A DNA stretch of 64,000 nt from Io17-Chloro-G2 sp965226825 (GCA_965226825.1 CBDDED010000003.1:992001-1056000); one strand, 5' to 3'. Shown: positions 36,243 through 45,485, numbered from the stretch's first letter. Notes: generated by a model not told the origin, from the letters alone. Numbers and translations: made by a program.

Positions 36243-36499
36243 ACCAGCGAACACTTCAAATGCAATGTACTCCGCGTGGAAAATTTCTCTCCGCGCTCCA
36301 TCGACAAAGCGCTTCAACCCTCCCCAACTTGCTGATTGATTCTGAAATCAACCAGGTGCACCTCCGGGCCGACCTGCCAGATCCAGAGGCAAGCCAGGAA
36401 TAGAGGCGCGTCACCGGTCAAATGGTCATTTGCCGGGTGCATTCGATGACCCGGAAAAGGGCGATCCAGGAAACCGGTCGGTCCCGTCCCTGGGCAGGT

Positions 36500-36524
36500 A
36501 AATCAGGTTTTTTTGACCTGATTT
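36500..36524. repeat. 9-bp inverted repeat in an A/T-rich tract
   Basis: AAATCAGGT (36500-36508) and ACCTGATTT (36516-36524) flank a T-rich 7-nt spacer. The symmetry and setting resemble a regulator binding site or a hairpin. It is about 390 nt upstream of the small genes that precede the recombinase. Confidence 0.4.
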
Positions 36525-36913
36525 GATGAAATATTCATGGAAATGAATAAAAACGGGTTTTGTTGCCAATTTCCTGAGAATTGCGACTGAATCTTATCAG
36601 GTTATCCTCCCCATTGCCTTAGTTACATGCAATTTTGACCCCTGGGGGCTGCTCCAAAACAAGGGCTGTCTGAAACGATAATCCTGACTTGGCCTCCCTC
36701 CTCTAACCTGAGGTTATGGGACCAATTTCCAGGGTCACAAACGGTATTCGGGTGGAGGCAGCTCTTCCGGGCAGGACGTTGCCCGCGGCCTTGTTTGTCC
36801 CTGCCGTTATCCGGTGGACTGCCGCCTCCCCGGCAACCCTCGGAAGAGGACCCAGTCCCTCATGGCTCTCATCGGCTCCGAATTTGGCCTCCGTGGGTCC
36901 CTGGACCGCTGAC

Positions 36914-37126
36914 ATGGCGAAGACCAAGGACTCCGAAAGGAAGAAGAAGCCCGGCCGCTCCGGTCCGGAGCCTACCGTTGTGGAGGTGCGCTGCAACCCG
37001 TCCCCCGACGCCCAGGACCGGTTGCGGAGAGTGTTCACCATACTGCCGAAGCACGCCGCCGGGGACGGGCTTCCCGAGTTGGAGGAGGACTCCGCCACGG
37101 AGGACAGCAGCGAGCCGGAGTGCTGA
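36914..37126 (+). CDS. small charged protein upstream of the recombinase
   Basis: A 70-residue frame starting MAKTKDSERKKKPGRSG continues TVVEVRCNPSPDAQDRLRRVFTILPKHA and ends in an acidic tail (ELEEDSATEDSSEPEC). The basic start, central VEVR...PDAQDRLRR helix and acidic end look protein-like and unlike the random frames around. I do not recognise the family. Its stop overlaps the next short frame (TGATG). It may be an accessory of the recombinase module. A longer in-frame start at 36716 is possible but the added part has no protein character. Confidence 0.45.
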   Translation: MAKTKDSERKKKPGRSGPEPTVVEVRCNPSPDAQDRLRRVFTILPKHAAGDGLPELEEDSATEDSSEPEC

Positions 37127-37260
37127 TGCGGTCCACCATCAACCTCATGAACATCAAACCGGTGCAAGCTGGCAATCCCCGCAGCGGGGTCCCGGTTCCC
37201 GTACCGCTGACGAGCTTATTCCGGGTGCCGAGGGCTCAAATTGCTGGAGGACGGCAATAA
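37126..37260 (+). CDS. possible 44-residue protein coupled to the preceding gene
   Basis: An ATG overlaps the preceding stop (TGATG) and opens a 44-codon frame (MRSTINLMNIKPVQAG...) to TAA at 37258. Only the coupling supports it; there is no recognisable domain. Confidence 0.2.
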   Translation: MRSTINLMNIKPVQAGNPRSGVPVPVPLTSLFRVPRAQIAGGRQ

Positions 37261-37438
37261 CCACATGCAGAATTCGCCTGGACCGTTGGACGTTGGAACT
37301 CGCCGCGGTTGTGGACACTCCTGCAAGGTGGTTGCTCCTCTCAGCGAAGAGTGTCCCCATGCCGTGGCGCGGTCCCCGCCGAAGGCGGGGAATCCCCAGC
37401 GCTCCCGGAACCCGAGAAATTTTTGAAGGAGGAATCTG

Positions 37439-37708
37439 ATGGAACTCCACATCTGCGCTCCGGAAGGAGCACGAACCGCTACTCTGATTGACGGCGTTCT
37501 CGGAGGGTCGGACGCATACTGGCACCATACGAACGACGTTGTGATTGGAGACCGGGGTGAAGGGATCGACCCGGTCCTTGACGTAAAAATACCACTTTGG
37601 CACGAAGAAACCGACGAATGGTGGCGATCGACGGACTGGTTGGTCATTCACCAGCACCAGGGCAACACCCATTTGTGGATTGAACCCTGCTCGTACACCG
37701 TGAGTTAG
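37439..37708 (+). CDS. hypothetical 89-residue protein
   Basis: The ATG is preceded by GGAGGAATCTG, a good ribosome binding site. The product begins MELHICAPEGARTATLIDGVLGGSDAYWHHTNDVVIGD. It is rich in Trp, His and acidic residues, ending LWHEETDEWWRSTDWLVIHQHQGNTHLWIEPCSYTVS. No family is recognised. It lies between the small charged protein and the recombinase on the same strand, with a terminator after it. The antisense frame over this region is longer but has no ribosome binding site or sensible composition. Confidence 0.45.
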   Translation: MELHICAPEGARTATLIDGVLGGSDAYWHHTNDVVIGDRGEGIDPVLDVKIPLWHEETDEWWRSTDWLVIHQHQGNTHLWIEPCSYTVS

Positions 37709-37902
37709 CCGGTGGGATGACGATACCGGCGAAGCGGGTCGGGGACACTCTGGCGGCTGACTTTGGTGGCATCCGATCTTTGACGGCGACCCGGCCACCG
37801 GGTAGGATCTCCGGAACAAGTTGGCCCGGCGGTGGTATCAACACCCCGGGCCGCGGCGCCACCTGAGCCGAGCAGGTGATGCGGTGGAATTGTACTATCC
37901 GC

Positions 37903-37935
37903 AGACCCGCTCCCGGCAGGAGGCGGGTCTCTTTT
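37903..37935 (+). terminator. intrinsic terminator ahead of the recombinase
   Basis: AGACCCGC / GCGGGTCT form an 8-bp stem, with extra TCC/GGA pairs in the loop, followed by CTTTTATTTT. It would insulate the recombinase from upstream transcription. Confidence 0.75.
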
Positions 37936-37969
37936 ATTTTCAACTTTTGTAAATCATGAGGTGGGAGTC

Positions 37970-39697
37970 ATGGCCAGGACCAAAAAGCGCCAACCGCAGA
38001 AGACCGGCCGGAGGGTGGTAACCTACTCCCGCGTTTCAAACCAGAGCCAAGCCGAGGAGGACAAGACTTCATTGTCCGAGCAGGATTCCGACATGGAAGC
38101 CTTGGGCGGGAACTTGGGCCTGACCCTCGTGAACCACTACCAGGACGTGGGCGCGGGCTGGTCGAAGAACCTGCCCGGGTTCCAGCGGATGCTGGCCGAC
38201 GCCAAGCTGGGCCTTTTCGACATCATCGTCTGCTGGAAGTCGGACCGGCTTTGCCGGGGAATATACCGCGCCGCCCCAATCATGGAGGTGGTGGAAGCCC
38301 ACAATATCCGGCTCGAAGCCGTCAAGGACACCATCGACATGAAGACCTTCGTCCTCATGGCGGCTATTGCCAAGATGGAGGTGGACAGCATAAGGGAGCG
38401 CACGACGATGGGAAAGCGGGGGGCTGCCAAGCAGGGGCGCATTCCCAACGGTGCGGTCCCTTATGGGTACCGGATTGGAGACGACGGCAGGCCTGAAATC
38501 TACGAACCGGAAGCGGAGGTCGTGCGCCGCATCTTTCGGCAGTACGTGGAAGAAGGGTTGGGCGGGAATGAGATTACCCGGCGGTTGAATAATGAAAATG
38601 CGCCCACCTCAAAACCGGGGTCACGGTGGCACCAAGCATTCGTCACGGGCCTTATCAGCAAAGAGGTGTACAAGGGCGTTTGGAGGTATGGGCAGAACCG
38701 CTGGACCTCGACCGAGGATGGAGAGGTGGTCCACCCGCAACCGGAAGACTCCTGGATCGATGTCCCATTTCCCCCACTGGTATCCCCAGAAACCTGGGAC
38801 CGTGCCCAGTTGATCAAAAAGGAAAGGATTATACAGTCCGCCCGCAACACCACGGAGTTCTACCTGCTGCAGCGTATGATGACGTGCGACGAATGCAACC
38901 GGCTCTTTGGTTGCCGGTCGTCAAAACGGAAAAAGGTCCAGTCCCAGGGCGAGGTCTACGTGCCCGACCGCGAAACAACGATTCAGTACTATCTATACTA
39001 TGGGATGTACAACGACGGGTTGAAATGTCGGGAACACTCTTATATTCGGGCAGATCAGTTGGAGGAAGTGGTTGTGACCGAGGTCAAGAGGATGTTCCAG
39101 AATCCGGATCTCATTCTGGCAGGTCTGAAGTCTATGGATTCAGAGGACGACGGACTCGCGAAACAGCTGGCCAGGGCGGAGAAAGACCTCAAGAAGGTGG
39201 AGGTTGAAGACAGCAGGGCGGTCGGGCTGTACGTGTCAGGCAAGATCACGGAAAGAGAGCTGGACCATCAGCGCAAGTTAATCAAAGAACGAAGGGACAC
39301 CGCCCAGGCCAAGGTGGAGGACTACCGGGCTCAGGCGTCCATGAAAGCCGAGAAAAAGGCCCTGGCCGACAACATCGTGCGCTGGGTGGAAAAGATTGGC
39401 GGAGGCATTGACAACCTCCCTCAGGAAGATCTCAGGGAAGTGCTGCGGCTGGTCGTAGACGAGATCGTAATTGACCGCGACAATCGAGTGACCATTACGA
39501 TGGGAATCCCAACCGATGGATTGATCTCGATTGATAAAGAGGCATCCCATCCCAATATGACCGTATATGACTGTGATAGTACCGTGACGCCCCAACCCAG
39601 GGGCGCCGCGGTCATCTCCCCTCACAACCCCCCCACGCCCAACGAAAAAAGTTTTGCGCAGCTTTTCCAAAAGCGGGTCCCCCGTCCCCAACCATGA
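37970..39697 (+). CDS. large serine recombinase
   Basis: The 575-residue site-specific recombinase has an N-terminal resolvase domain (VVTYSRVSNQSQ, catalytic Ser23; DIIVCWKSDRLCRG; AKMEVDSIRERT). A recombinase domain (PYGYRIGDDGRPEIYEPEAEVVRRIFRQYVEEGLGGNEITRRLN) follows, then a zinc ribbon (TCDECNRLFGC...LKCREH) and a long coiled-coil region (LARAEKDLKKVEVEDSRAVGLYV...). Enzymes of this type integrate and excise phages and islands without long homology. The ATG at 37970 has GAGGTGGGAG upstream. The last ~20 residues are encoded by a 33-bp repeat that also lies at 25.72 kb, suggesting this gene end is the right attachment site of the element it mobilises. Confidence 0.93.
   Translation: MARTKKRQPQKTGRRVVTYSRVSNQSQAEEDKTSLSEQDSDMEALGGNLGLTLVNHYQDVGAGWSKNLPGFQRMLADAKLGLFDIIVCWKSDRLCRGIYRAAPIMEVVEAHNIRLEAVKDTIDMKTFVLMAAIAKMEVDSIRERTTMGKRGAAKQGRIPNGAVPYGYRIGDDGRPEIYEPEAEVVRRIFRQYVEEGLGGNEITRRLNNENAPTSKPGSRWHQAFVTGLISKEVYKGVWRYGQNRWTSTEDGEVVHPQPEDSWIDVPFPPLVSPETWDRAQLIKKERIIQSARNTTEFYLLQRMMTCDECNRLFGCRSSKRKKVQSQGEVYVPDRETTIQYYLYYGMYNDGLKCREHSYIRADQLEEVVVTEVKRMFQNPDLILAGLKSMDSEDDGLAKQLARAEKDLKKVEVEDSRAVGLYVSGKITERELDHQRKLIKERRDTAQAKVEDYRAQASMKAEKKALADNIVRWVEKIGGGIDNLPQEDLREVLRLVVDEIVIDRDNRVTITMGIPTDGLISIDKEASHPNMTVYDCDSTVTPQPRGAAVISPHNPPTPNEKSFAQLFQKRVPRPQP
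39646..39678 (+). repeat. 33-bp direct repeat, right copy (candidate att site)
   Basis: Identical to 25723-25755 in the same orientation; here it encodes SFAQLFQKRV near the recombinase C-terminus. The two copies enclose about 13.9 kb. Confidence 0.7.
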
Positions 39698-39988
39698 ACC
39701 GTTAAACTTCACCGCCCCGCTTGACCTTACGCGCAGAAACTATTAGGTTCCACCTACACCAATTTGTCAGGCTCGCCACCCGACCCACCCATCAGCGCCC
39801 CGCAACCTCAAGGGCGTGGCCGGCGGACCGGATGCATAATCTGTTAAACCCGGTGTAGATTCCGGACCACGCAATATTCACTTATGCTTAACCGCGGAGG
39901 TATTCACCAGTGGGCAGGCACCCTACGATCGTTGAGTTTATCGGTTGACGTCGGATTCCCGGAATAACCGGTCGCGCTGGGTCGGCCT

Positions 39989-41287
39989 ATGATGGCCCGG
40001 CTCACCACCTCTCTGTCCTGGATCAGTCGGGACGCCGGGCTGATAACCGCTGCCCGCGGGACACGCACCTTCTCTCAGAGCTTCATCTCCGTCATCATCG
40101 CTCTCTACCTGGTCGAACTGGGATACAGCCTGGTGCAGATAGGGGCCATCCTCACCGTGGGAGTAGCCGGAGTTTCGTTTTTTGCCTTTGTCGTAGGCCT
40201 GATTAGTGAAAAGGTCGGCCGCCGCCGCTTGCTGGTGATTTTTTCACTGTTGGCTTCTGCTTCCGGGATAGCGATGTTTTTTACGGAAGCATTCATCCCC
40301 CTGATGATCATCGCCTTTCTGGGCAGCCTGTCCACCGGTGGCGGCGGTGGCGGGGAGAGTCCGGCCCAACCGCTGGAAGTTGCCATTCTTCCGGATACTG
40401 CGCCGCCGGAGAGACGCACCGACATTTTCGCCATCTACAGCATCGTTGCCCGGACGGGGACTTTCCTGGGAGCATTGGCCGCCGGGATCCCGGTTCTGTT
40501 GCAGGATTCCCTGGGGCTATCCACCGTGCCGTCATTCAAGGTGATGTTCCTGGGCTTTGCCCTATGCCAGCTTGCCGGGGCTGTGCTGTACTCCCTGATC
40601 TCGCCGGGAGTGGAAGCATCCTCAACCCAGCAGCGATGGCAGAACCCCTTCAAGCTGCCGTCGCGTCGTAGGATTTTCACGCTGACCGGGTTGTTCAGCG
40701 TGGACACCTTCACCACCTCTATGGTGATGCAAAGCCTGATGGCCTACTGGTTTTACACCAAATTCGGCCTGGAGCTGGAATCTCTTGCCTTCGTGTTTGC
40801 CTTCTCGCACCTTCTCACGGCATCGTCCCTGTGGATTGCGGCCAAGCTGTCCCACAGGATTGGGTTGCTTAACACCATGGTGTTCACCCACATCCCATCC
40901 AGCTTTTTCCTGCTGGCCGCGGCCTTCGCACCCTCAGCGCTTCTGGCCATCGTGTTCTGGCAGTGCCGCGCCTTTCTCAGCCAGATGGACGTTCCCACCA
41001 AGGATTCCTACACCATGGCGGTAGTCAACCCGGAAGAACGGGTGGCCATGGCCAGCATTCACATGGTCAGCCGCAGCGCGGCGGGGGCAATCGGCCCCAC
41101 GGTCACCACCGCCATTTGGAGCGTAACCTCTGCCGCAGTGCCCCTCGTAGGCTCAGCCCTCCTGAAGATTGGCTACGACCTGTCCCTCTACTTCATGTTC
41201 CGCAACGTCAGGCCACCGGAAGAGGAAGAACGCCGTCGGAATCGCAGCCAGGCTTCCGAAGCCTCGGCGCCGGAGCAAAAGCGCTAG
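39989..41287 (+). CDS. major facilitator superfamily transporter
   Basis: The 432-residue membrane protein has about 12 hydrophobic helices. It carries the MFS loop-2/3 signature in GLISEKVGRRRLLVIFS and a second-half counterpart near SHRIGLLNTMVF. A glycine-rich stretch (TGGGGGGESPAQP) occurs after the fourth helix. The substrate cannot be read; the family includes drug and metabolite exporters. Two adjacent ATGs (39989, 39992) can serve as start. The C-terminal tail is charged (EEEERRRNRSQ). The 291 nt upstream hold no gene. A dispersed repeat starts just downstream. Confidence 0.85.
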   Translation: MMARLTTSLSWISRDAGLITAARGTRTFSQSFISVIIALYLVELGYSLVQIGAILTVGVAGVSFFAFVVGLISEKVGRRRLLVIFSLLASASGIAMFFTEAFIPLMIIAFLGSLSTGGGGGGESPAQPLEVAILPDTAPPERRTDIFAIYSIVARTGTFLGALAAGIPVLLQDSLGLSTVPSFKVMFLGFALCQLAGAVLYSLISPGVEASSTQQRWQNPFKLPSRRRIFTLTGLFSVDTFTTSMVMQSLMAYWFYTKFGLELESLAFVFAFSHLLTASSLWIAAKLSHRIGLLNTMVFTHIPSSFFLLAAAFAPSALLAIVFWQCRAFLSQMDVPTKDSYTMAVVNPEERVAMASIHMVSRSAAGAIGPTVTTAIWSVTSAAVPLVGSALLKIGYDLSLYFMFRNVRPPEEEERRRNRSQASEASAPEQKR

Positions 41288-41312
41288 AAAGCAGGGCCCA
41301 TTCACTGTTAGC

Positions 41313-41345
41313 CGTCATTCTCGCCGCAGCGGGAATCCAGAGCCC
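41313..41345 (+). repeat. dispersed repeat arm near the IS5-like element
   Basis: The arm is nearly identical to the one at 15541 (GCCGCAGCGGGAATCCAGAG core) and lies 26 nt after the MFS gene. A second, inverted half-copy forms the left end of the IS5-like element 40 nt further on. Confidence 0.7.
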
Positions 41346-41384
41346 CAGTTATGCCATCATCGCAAGAGCCGCCCCACCCCCGTC

Positions 41385-42631
41385 ATTCCCGCTGCGGGAG
41401 ACCTTCGCGTAACTGGCGCGGGGAAGGTAAAATAAAGGGGACGCCCGATGGGCGAAAGGGAGGAGGGGTCTGATGCATCGGGAAATGGGCCAGCCGTCTT
41501 TGGTGGAAAGTCTCCTGCCCGAGAAGCTGGGGCAGAACCAGCGTCTGGAGCGGATCCAACAGGCGGTGGACTGGGTCCGGATTGGGAAGCTGGCGGCTCA
41601 GGTCTATGACGCTCCGGAAGGAAGGCCCAGCTATCCGCCCTTGCTGATGGTCAAGGTCCTGCTGCTGGAGCAGTGGTATAACCTGTCAGACCCGCAGATG
41701 GAGGAAGCCCTGGGGGACCGCATCTCCTTCCGACGCTTCGTGGGGCTGGGCCTGCAGGAGGACGCCCCGGACCACTCGACCATCAGCCGTTTCCGCACGG
41801 CGTTGGCGGAGCGGGGGCTGGCCGAGGAACTGTTTATGGAACTGGGCCGGCAACTTGAGGAGCGTGGGCTGATGTTGAAGGAGGGAACGCTGATGGACGC
41901 AACCGTGGTGGCGGCCCAGGTGCGCAAGCCGCCGGCGTCGTCGGGCCGGGGGGCCAGAAGCCCCAAAGACCCCGATGCCGACTGGACCTACACCCACCGG
42001 GGAGCGCGCTCCCACTTCGGCTACAAGGTCCATGCGGGGGTGGACGCCGGGTCGGGGCTGGTGCGCCGGGCGGTTTTCACCCCGGCCAAGGTCAACGAGA
42101 GCGAGGCGGCCGATGCGCTGGTGAGCGGGGACGAGGTTGCGGTGTACGGGGACCGGGCGTACGAGTCCAAGGTGCGGCGTCAGTGGCTGAAGTCCCAGGG
42201 GATCAAGGACCGTATTCTGCATCGTTCCCATAAACACCAGCGGGAGTTGCCGCATTGGCAGCAACGGCGCAATGAGTTGATCGGGCCCCGGCGGGCACTG
42301 GTGGAGAAGGTGTTTGGGACCCTCAAGAGGACGTACCAGTACCACCGGGTGCGCTACCGGGGAATGGAGCGCAACGCCTTGGAGATGTGGTTCAAACTGA
42401 TGGCCTACAACCTGAGGAGGGCGGATCAGATTGTCCTCGGCGCCGTCTGAGGCTGGCTGAAGCCCAAACAGGGGCGGGCCCGCAGGCGAAAGGGCCCGCA
42501 GGCCGGGATGGGGAGCAGGACGGAGGGTCCAAGCAGCGGGGGTCGGGCCTGGGCAAAGCCCAATTTTTCGATCAGCGCCTCTGCCGCCAAGCAATACCTC
42601 GGGTTGCGCAAAGGTCTCCCGCAGCGGGAAT
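41385..42631 (+). mobile_element. IS5-family insertion sequence with ~28-bp inverted ends
   Basis: Inverted copies at 41385-41413 and 42603-42631 share ATTCCCGCTGCGGGAGACCTT and then differ at two of eight positions. They flank one intact transposase gene. The outermost part of the ends is the same palindrome as the dispersed repeat family, so either the element jumped into such a repeat, and its own ends begin at GAGACCTT, or the repeats derive from its ends. No clear short target duplication could be fixed. Confidence 0.75.
41473..42450 (+). CDS. IS5-family transposase, intact
   Basis: The 325-residue DDE transposase starts MHREMGQPSLVESLLPEKLG after GGAGGGGTCTG. It has the N-terminal DUF772-type domain (LLMVKVLLLEQWYNLSDPQMEEALGDRISFRRFVGLGL, DHSTISRFR). 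The catalytic region has LMDATVVAA, GYKVHAGVD, VYGDRAYESK and the Glu in LVEKVFGTLKRTYQYHRVRYRG. The frame is complete, so the element may be active. Codon use is typical of the window, giving no sign of recent distant transfer. Confidence 0.93.
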   Translation: MHREMGQPSLVESLLPEKLGQNQRLERIQQAVDWVRIGKLAAQVYDAPEGRPSYPPLLMVKVLLLEQWYNLSDPQMEEALGDRISFRRFVGLGLQEDAPDHSTISRFRTALAERGLAEELFMELGRQLEERGLMLKEGTLMDATVVAAQVRKPPASSGRGARSPKDPDADWTYTHRGARSHFGYKVHAGVDAGSGLVRRAVFTPAKVNESEAADALVSGDEVAVYGDRAYESKVRRQWLKSQGIKDRILHRSHKHQRELPHWQQRRNELIGPRRALVEKVFGTLKRTYQYHRVRYRGMERNALEMWFKLMAYNLRRADQIVLGAV

Positions 42632-42797
42632 CCAGAGCCCTTTTTGTGCGCCGACACGCTTATGGCGACGGGGAAACGCCAGGTGTGGGCGACCCTCGCC
42701 CACCCGGACGACCGTTCCACACCGAGCCATTCCTGCCTTCTTGCACGTAGTTGAATGACGAAAAACGTTCTGGATTCCCCCTGCGGCGAGCATAACC
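42617..42797. repeat. MITE-like copy next to the IS5-like element
   Basis: An arm at 42617-42640 (CCGCAGCGGGAATCCAGAGC) and an inverted arm at about 42766-42797 (TTCTGGATTCCCCCTGCGGC) enclose about 125 nt, the same layout as the 15.5-kb copy. The left arm overlaps the right end of the IS. The gap 42798-43062 shows no gene. Confidence 0.65.
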
Positions 42798-43062
42798 CAA
42801 GACAATGACAAGGCCCTTCGCTAGAAGGACTCGGGACTACCCCATCGATGGGTTGGACTGTATAATGACGCCTGTCCGCTGACCGGAGCCCCGGCAGCGA
42901 GACTGTCCGGGGACATCAGCCTGCGATAAAACCTCCGGAAAATCCACACCGCCTTGTTCCGTTGCGAGACGTTCGTGCATGTTTTGAACGGCCGGGTCAG
43001 TAGCTGCACATTTCTCGGCAACTGGTAGCGGCCGGTGAAATCTATTTCCTACGGAGAGGAAT

Positions 43063-45291
43063 ATGCCAGAAGCGGCCAGGATTATTTATACCAAGATTGA
43101 TGAGGCTCCGGCCTTGGCCACGCATTCGTTGCTGCCGATTCTCCGGGCCGTTACCAGGGGCTCCGGTATCGAGCTGGATGCTTGGGATATCTCGTTGACC
43201 GGTCGCATTATCGCCAATTTCCCCGACAACCTGACCGATGAGCAAAAAATCCCCGATTATCTGAGTATCTTAGGCGAGTTAACCGAGGACTCGGCGGCGA
43301 ACATTATCAAGTTGCCAAATATCAGCGCCTCTATCCCTCAACTGAAAGGGGCGATCAAGGAATTGCAGGACAAGGGATATGATGTTCCCGACTACCCCGA
43401 CAATCCTGCTACCGACGAAGAACGCCGTATACAGACCGGCTATGGCCGGGTCTTGGGTAGCGCGGTCAACCCGGTCCTGCGGCAGGGCAACTCCGATCGC
43501 CGGTCATCCAACTCAGTCAAGGAGCACGGCAAACGCAATCCCCATCGAATGATGCAAGACTGGCCGGAAGTGTCCAAGACCCGGGTGGCCCACATGACCA
43601 GCGGGGACTTTTACGGTTCTGAAAAGGCGTTGACGGTCGCGGCATCGGGGTCGGCATCCATTGAGTTTGTGGCCCCGGACAGGGGGGCGACGGTCCTCAA
43701 GTCAGGCATCCCCTTGTTGGCCGATGAAATCATAGATTGCTCCGTTATGAACGTGCGTCAGTTGCGCGATTTCTACGCTGCAGAAATGGCGAATGCCAAG
43801 AATGATGGCGTGTTGCTTTCGCTGCATCTGAAGTCGACCATGATGCGGATCTCAGATCCGATTATTTTCGGCCACTGCGTATCGGTTTACTACCAGGACG
43901 TGTTGACCAAACATGCTGCTGAACTGAGCAAGATCGGCGTAAACCCCGACAATGGAGTGGCTGAACTCCTAACTAAGATTCAATCACTGCCTGAGGACAA
44001 GCGAACGGAAATCGAAGCTGACATACAGGCGGTCTACAGCGCGCGCCCGGAACTGGCGATGGTGGACTCCAACCGGGGCATCACCAATCTGCACGTGCCA
44101 AGCGATGTGATTATTGACGCCACCATGCCGGTGATTGTCCGCGATGGCGGCCGCACGTGGGGTCCGGATAACGAACTGCACGACACCATCGCCATGATTC
44201 CCGATCGCTCTTATTCGACTCTATACCAGGCGGCTATAGAAGACTGCCAGGAGCATGGGGCATTTGATCCGTCCACCATCGGCAGCGTCGCCAACGTCGG
44301 GCTGATGGCCCAGGCTGCAGAAGAGTATGGTTCTCACGACAAGACCTTTACAGCCCCCGGCAACGGGACGATTCGGGTCGTGGACGCATCCGGCGCGACC
44401 CTGATGGAACAGAGCGTTGAGGAAGGCGACATCTTTCGGATGTGCCAGACCAAAGACGCCGCGATTAAAGACTGGGTCAGGCTTGGGGTCAATCGGGCCA
44501 GAATCACCGGCACGCCAGCCATCTTTTGGTTGGACCCGAACCGGGCTCACGACTCAGAGTTGATCAAAAAGGTCGACCAATATCTGCCCACCCATGACAC
44601 GACCGGGTTGGACATCCGCACCATGACTCCCATTGAGGCTATAAAGTTCTCGATGGAGCGGAGCCGGAAGGGCCAGGACACTATTTCTGTGACCGGCAAC
44701 GTGTTGCGTGATTATTTGACCGATCTCTTCCCGATCCTGGAATTGGGCACCAGCGCCAAGATGCTCTCGGTCGTCCCCCTGCTAAAGGGTGGTGGGATGT
44801 TTGAGACGGGCGCCGGCGGGTCTGCCCCCAGGCATGTGCAGCAGTTCCTTCAGGAAGGACATCTGCGGTGGGATTCCCTGGGTGAATTCTGCGCCCTCGT
44901 CGCATCCTTCGAGCACTGCGCCCAGGTGTTCAACAACGACAAGGCCCAGCTCTTGGCCGATACCCTGGACCAGGCGGTCGGGGACCACATGGAACAACGC
45001 CGGGCGCCATCGCGCCGGGTGAACGAACTGGACACCCGGGGCAGTCATTTTTACCTCGTGCTCTACTGGGCAGAAGCGCTGGCCAAGCAGACCCAGGACA
45101 CCGAGCTGGCAGCCCGCTTTACCGAGGTGGCCCGGCGATTGGCCGACAACGAAGACAAAATCGTTCAAGAGTTGAACGACGCCCAGGGACAGCCGGTCGA
45201 TATCGGCGGCTATTACCACCCCAATGACGAGATGGCCGCCAAAGCCATGCGCCCCAGCGCCACCCTGAACGCCATTGTGGATTCAATCTAG
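43063..45291 (+). CDS. icd: NADP-dependent isocitrate dehydrogenase, monomeric type
   Basis: The 742-residue enzyme converts isocitrate to 2-oxoglutarate in the TCA cycle with NADP. Its length and sequence match the monomeric IDH family throughout. Segments include IIKLPNISASIPQLKGAIKELQ, GSAVNPVLRQGNSDRR, VAHMTSGDFYGSEKA, ADIQAVYSARPELAMVDS, GITNLHVPSDVI, ELGTSAKMLSVVPLLKGGGMFETGAGGSAP, and HVQQFLQEGHLRWDSLGEF. It is unrelated in sequence to the common homodimeric IDH. The start follows ACGGAGAGGAAT. mdh lies 195 nt downstream. Confidence 0.97.
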   Translation: MPEAARIIYTKIDEAPALATHSLLPILRAVTRGSGIELDAWDISLTGRIIANFPDNLTDEQKIPDYLSILGELTEDSAANIIKLPNISASIPQLKGAIKELQDKGYDVPDYPDNPATDEERRIQTGYGRVLGSAVNPVLRQGNSDRRSSNSVKEHGKRNPHRMMQDWPEVSKTRVAHMTSGDFYGSEKALTVAASGSASIEFVAPDRGATVLKSGIPLLADEIIDCSVMNVRQLRDFYAAEMANAKNDGVLLSLHLKSTMMRISDPIIFGHCVSVYYQDVLTKHAAELSKIGVNPDNGVAELLTKIQSLPEDKRTEIEADIQAVYSARPELAMVDSNRGITNLHVPSDVIIDATMPVIVRDGGRTWGPDNELHDTIAMIPDRSYSTLYQAAIEDCQEHGAFDPSTIGSVANVGLMAQAAEEYGSHDKTFTAPGNGTIRVVDASGATLMEQSVEEGDIFRMCQTKDAAIKDWVRLGVNRARITGTPAIFWLDPNRAHDSELIKKVDQYLPTHDTTGLDIRTMTPIEAIKFSMERSRKGQDTISVTGNVLRDYLTDLFPILELGTSAKMLSVVPLLKGGGMFETGAGGSAPRHVQQFLQEGHLRWDSLGEFCALVASFEHCAQVFNNDKAQLLADTLDQAVGDHMEQRRAPSRRVNELDTRGSHFYLVLYWAEALAKQTQDTELAARFTEVARRLADNEDKIVQELNDAQGQPVDIGGYYHPNDEMAAKAMRPSATLNAIVDSI

Positions 45292-45485
45292 CAACACACC
45301 GGCCTGGCTGAGGTTCGCCATCGCCCGGGACCTTTATTGGCATACACTACCTGGCGCTCAATAGGGGCTTAACCGCTCCAGGCCTGATGCGCGCTGAGCG
45401 ATTACCAGGGGCGCCGCGGTAACCCGTTCTCAAATGCGCGGCGGATCCCCAAACCATACAGATCAAACAAAGGAGAACTAACCAG

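Larger units (their letters stand above)
35236..36913. other. long stretch without a recognisable gene
   Basis: Frames on both strands are short and lack family features. A minus frame around 35606-35960 (GAFRGRTRDLGRFVANQGL...) could be a decayed gene, but I cannot name it. The part 36480-36680 is noticeably more A/T-rich than the rest of the window. Two hairpins are listed separately. Confidence 0.5.

Noticed and set aside
37154..37819. A 221-codon minus-strand frame
   Set aside because: Its composition (Pro, Ser, Arg rich) is random-like, it lacks a ribosome binding site, and it is antisense to the better-supported 89-residue gene.
41686..42720. A 344-codon minus-strand open frame
   Set aside because: It is antisense to the intact IS5 transposase and extends into the repeat.
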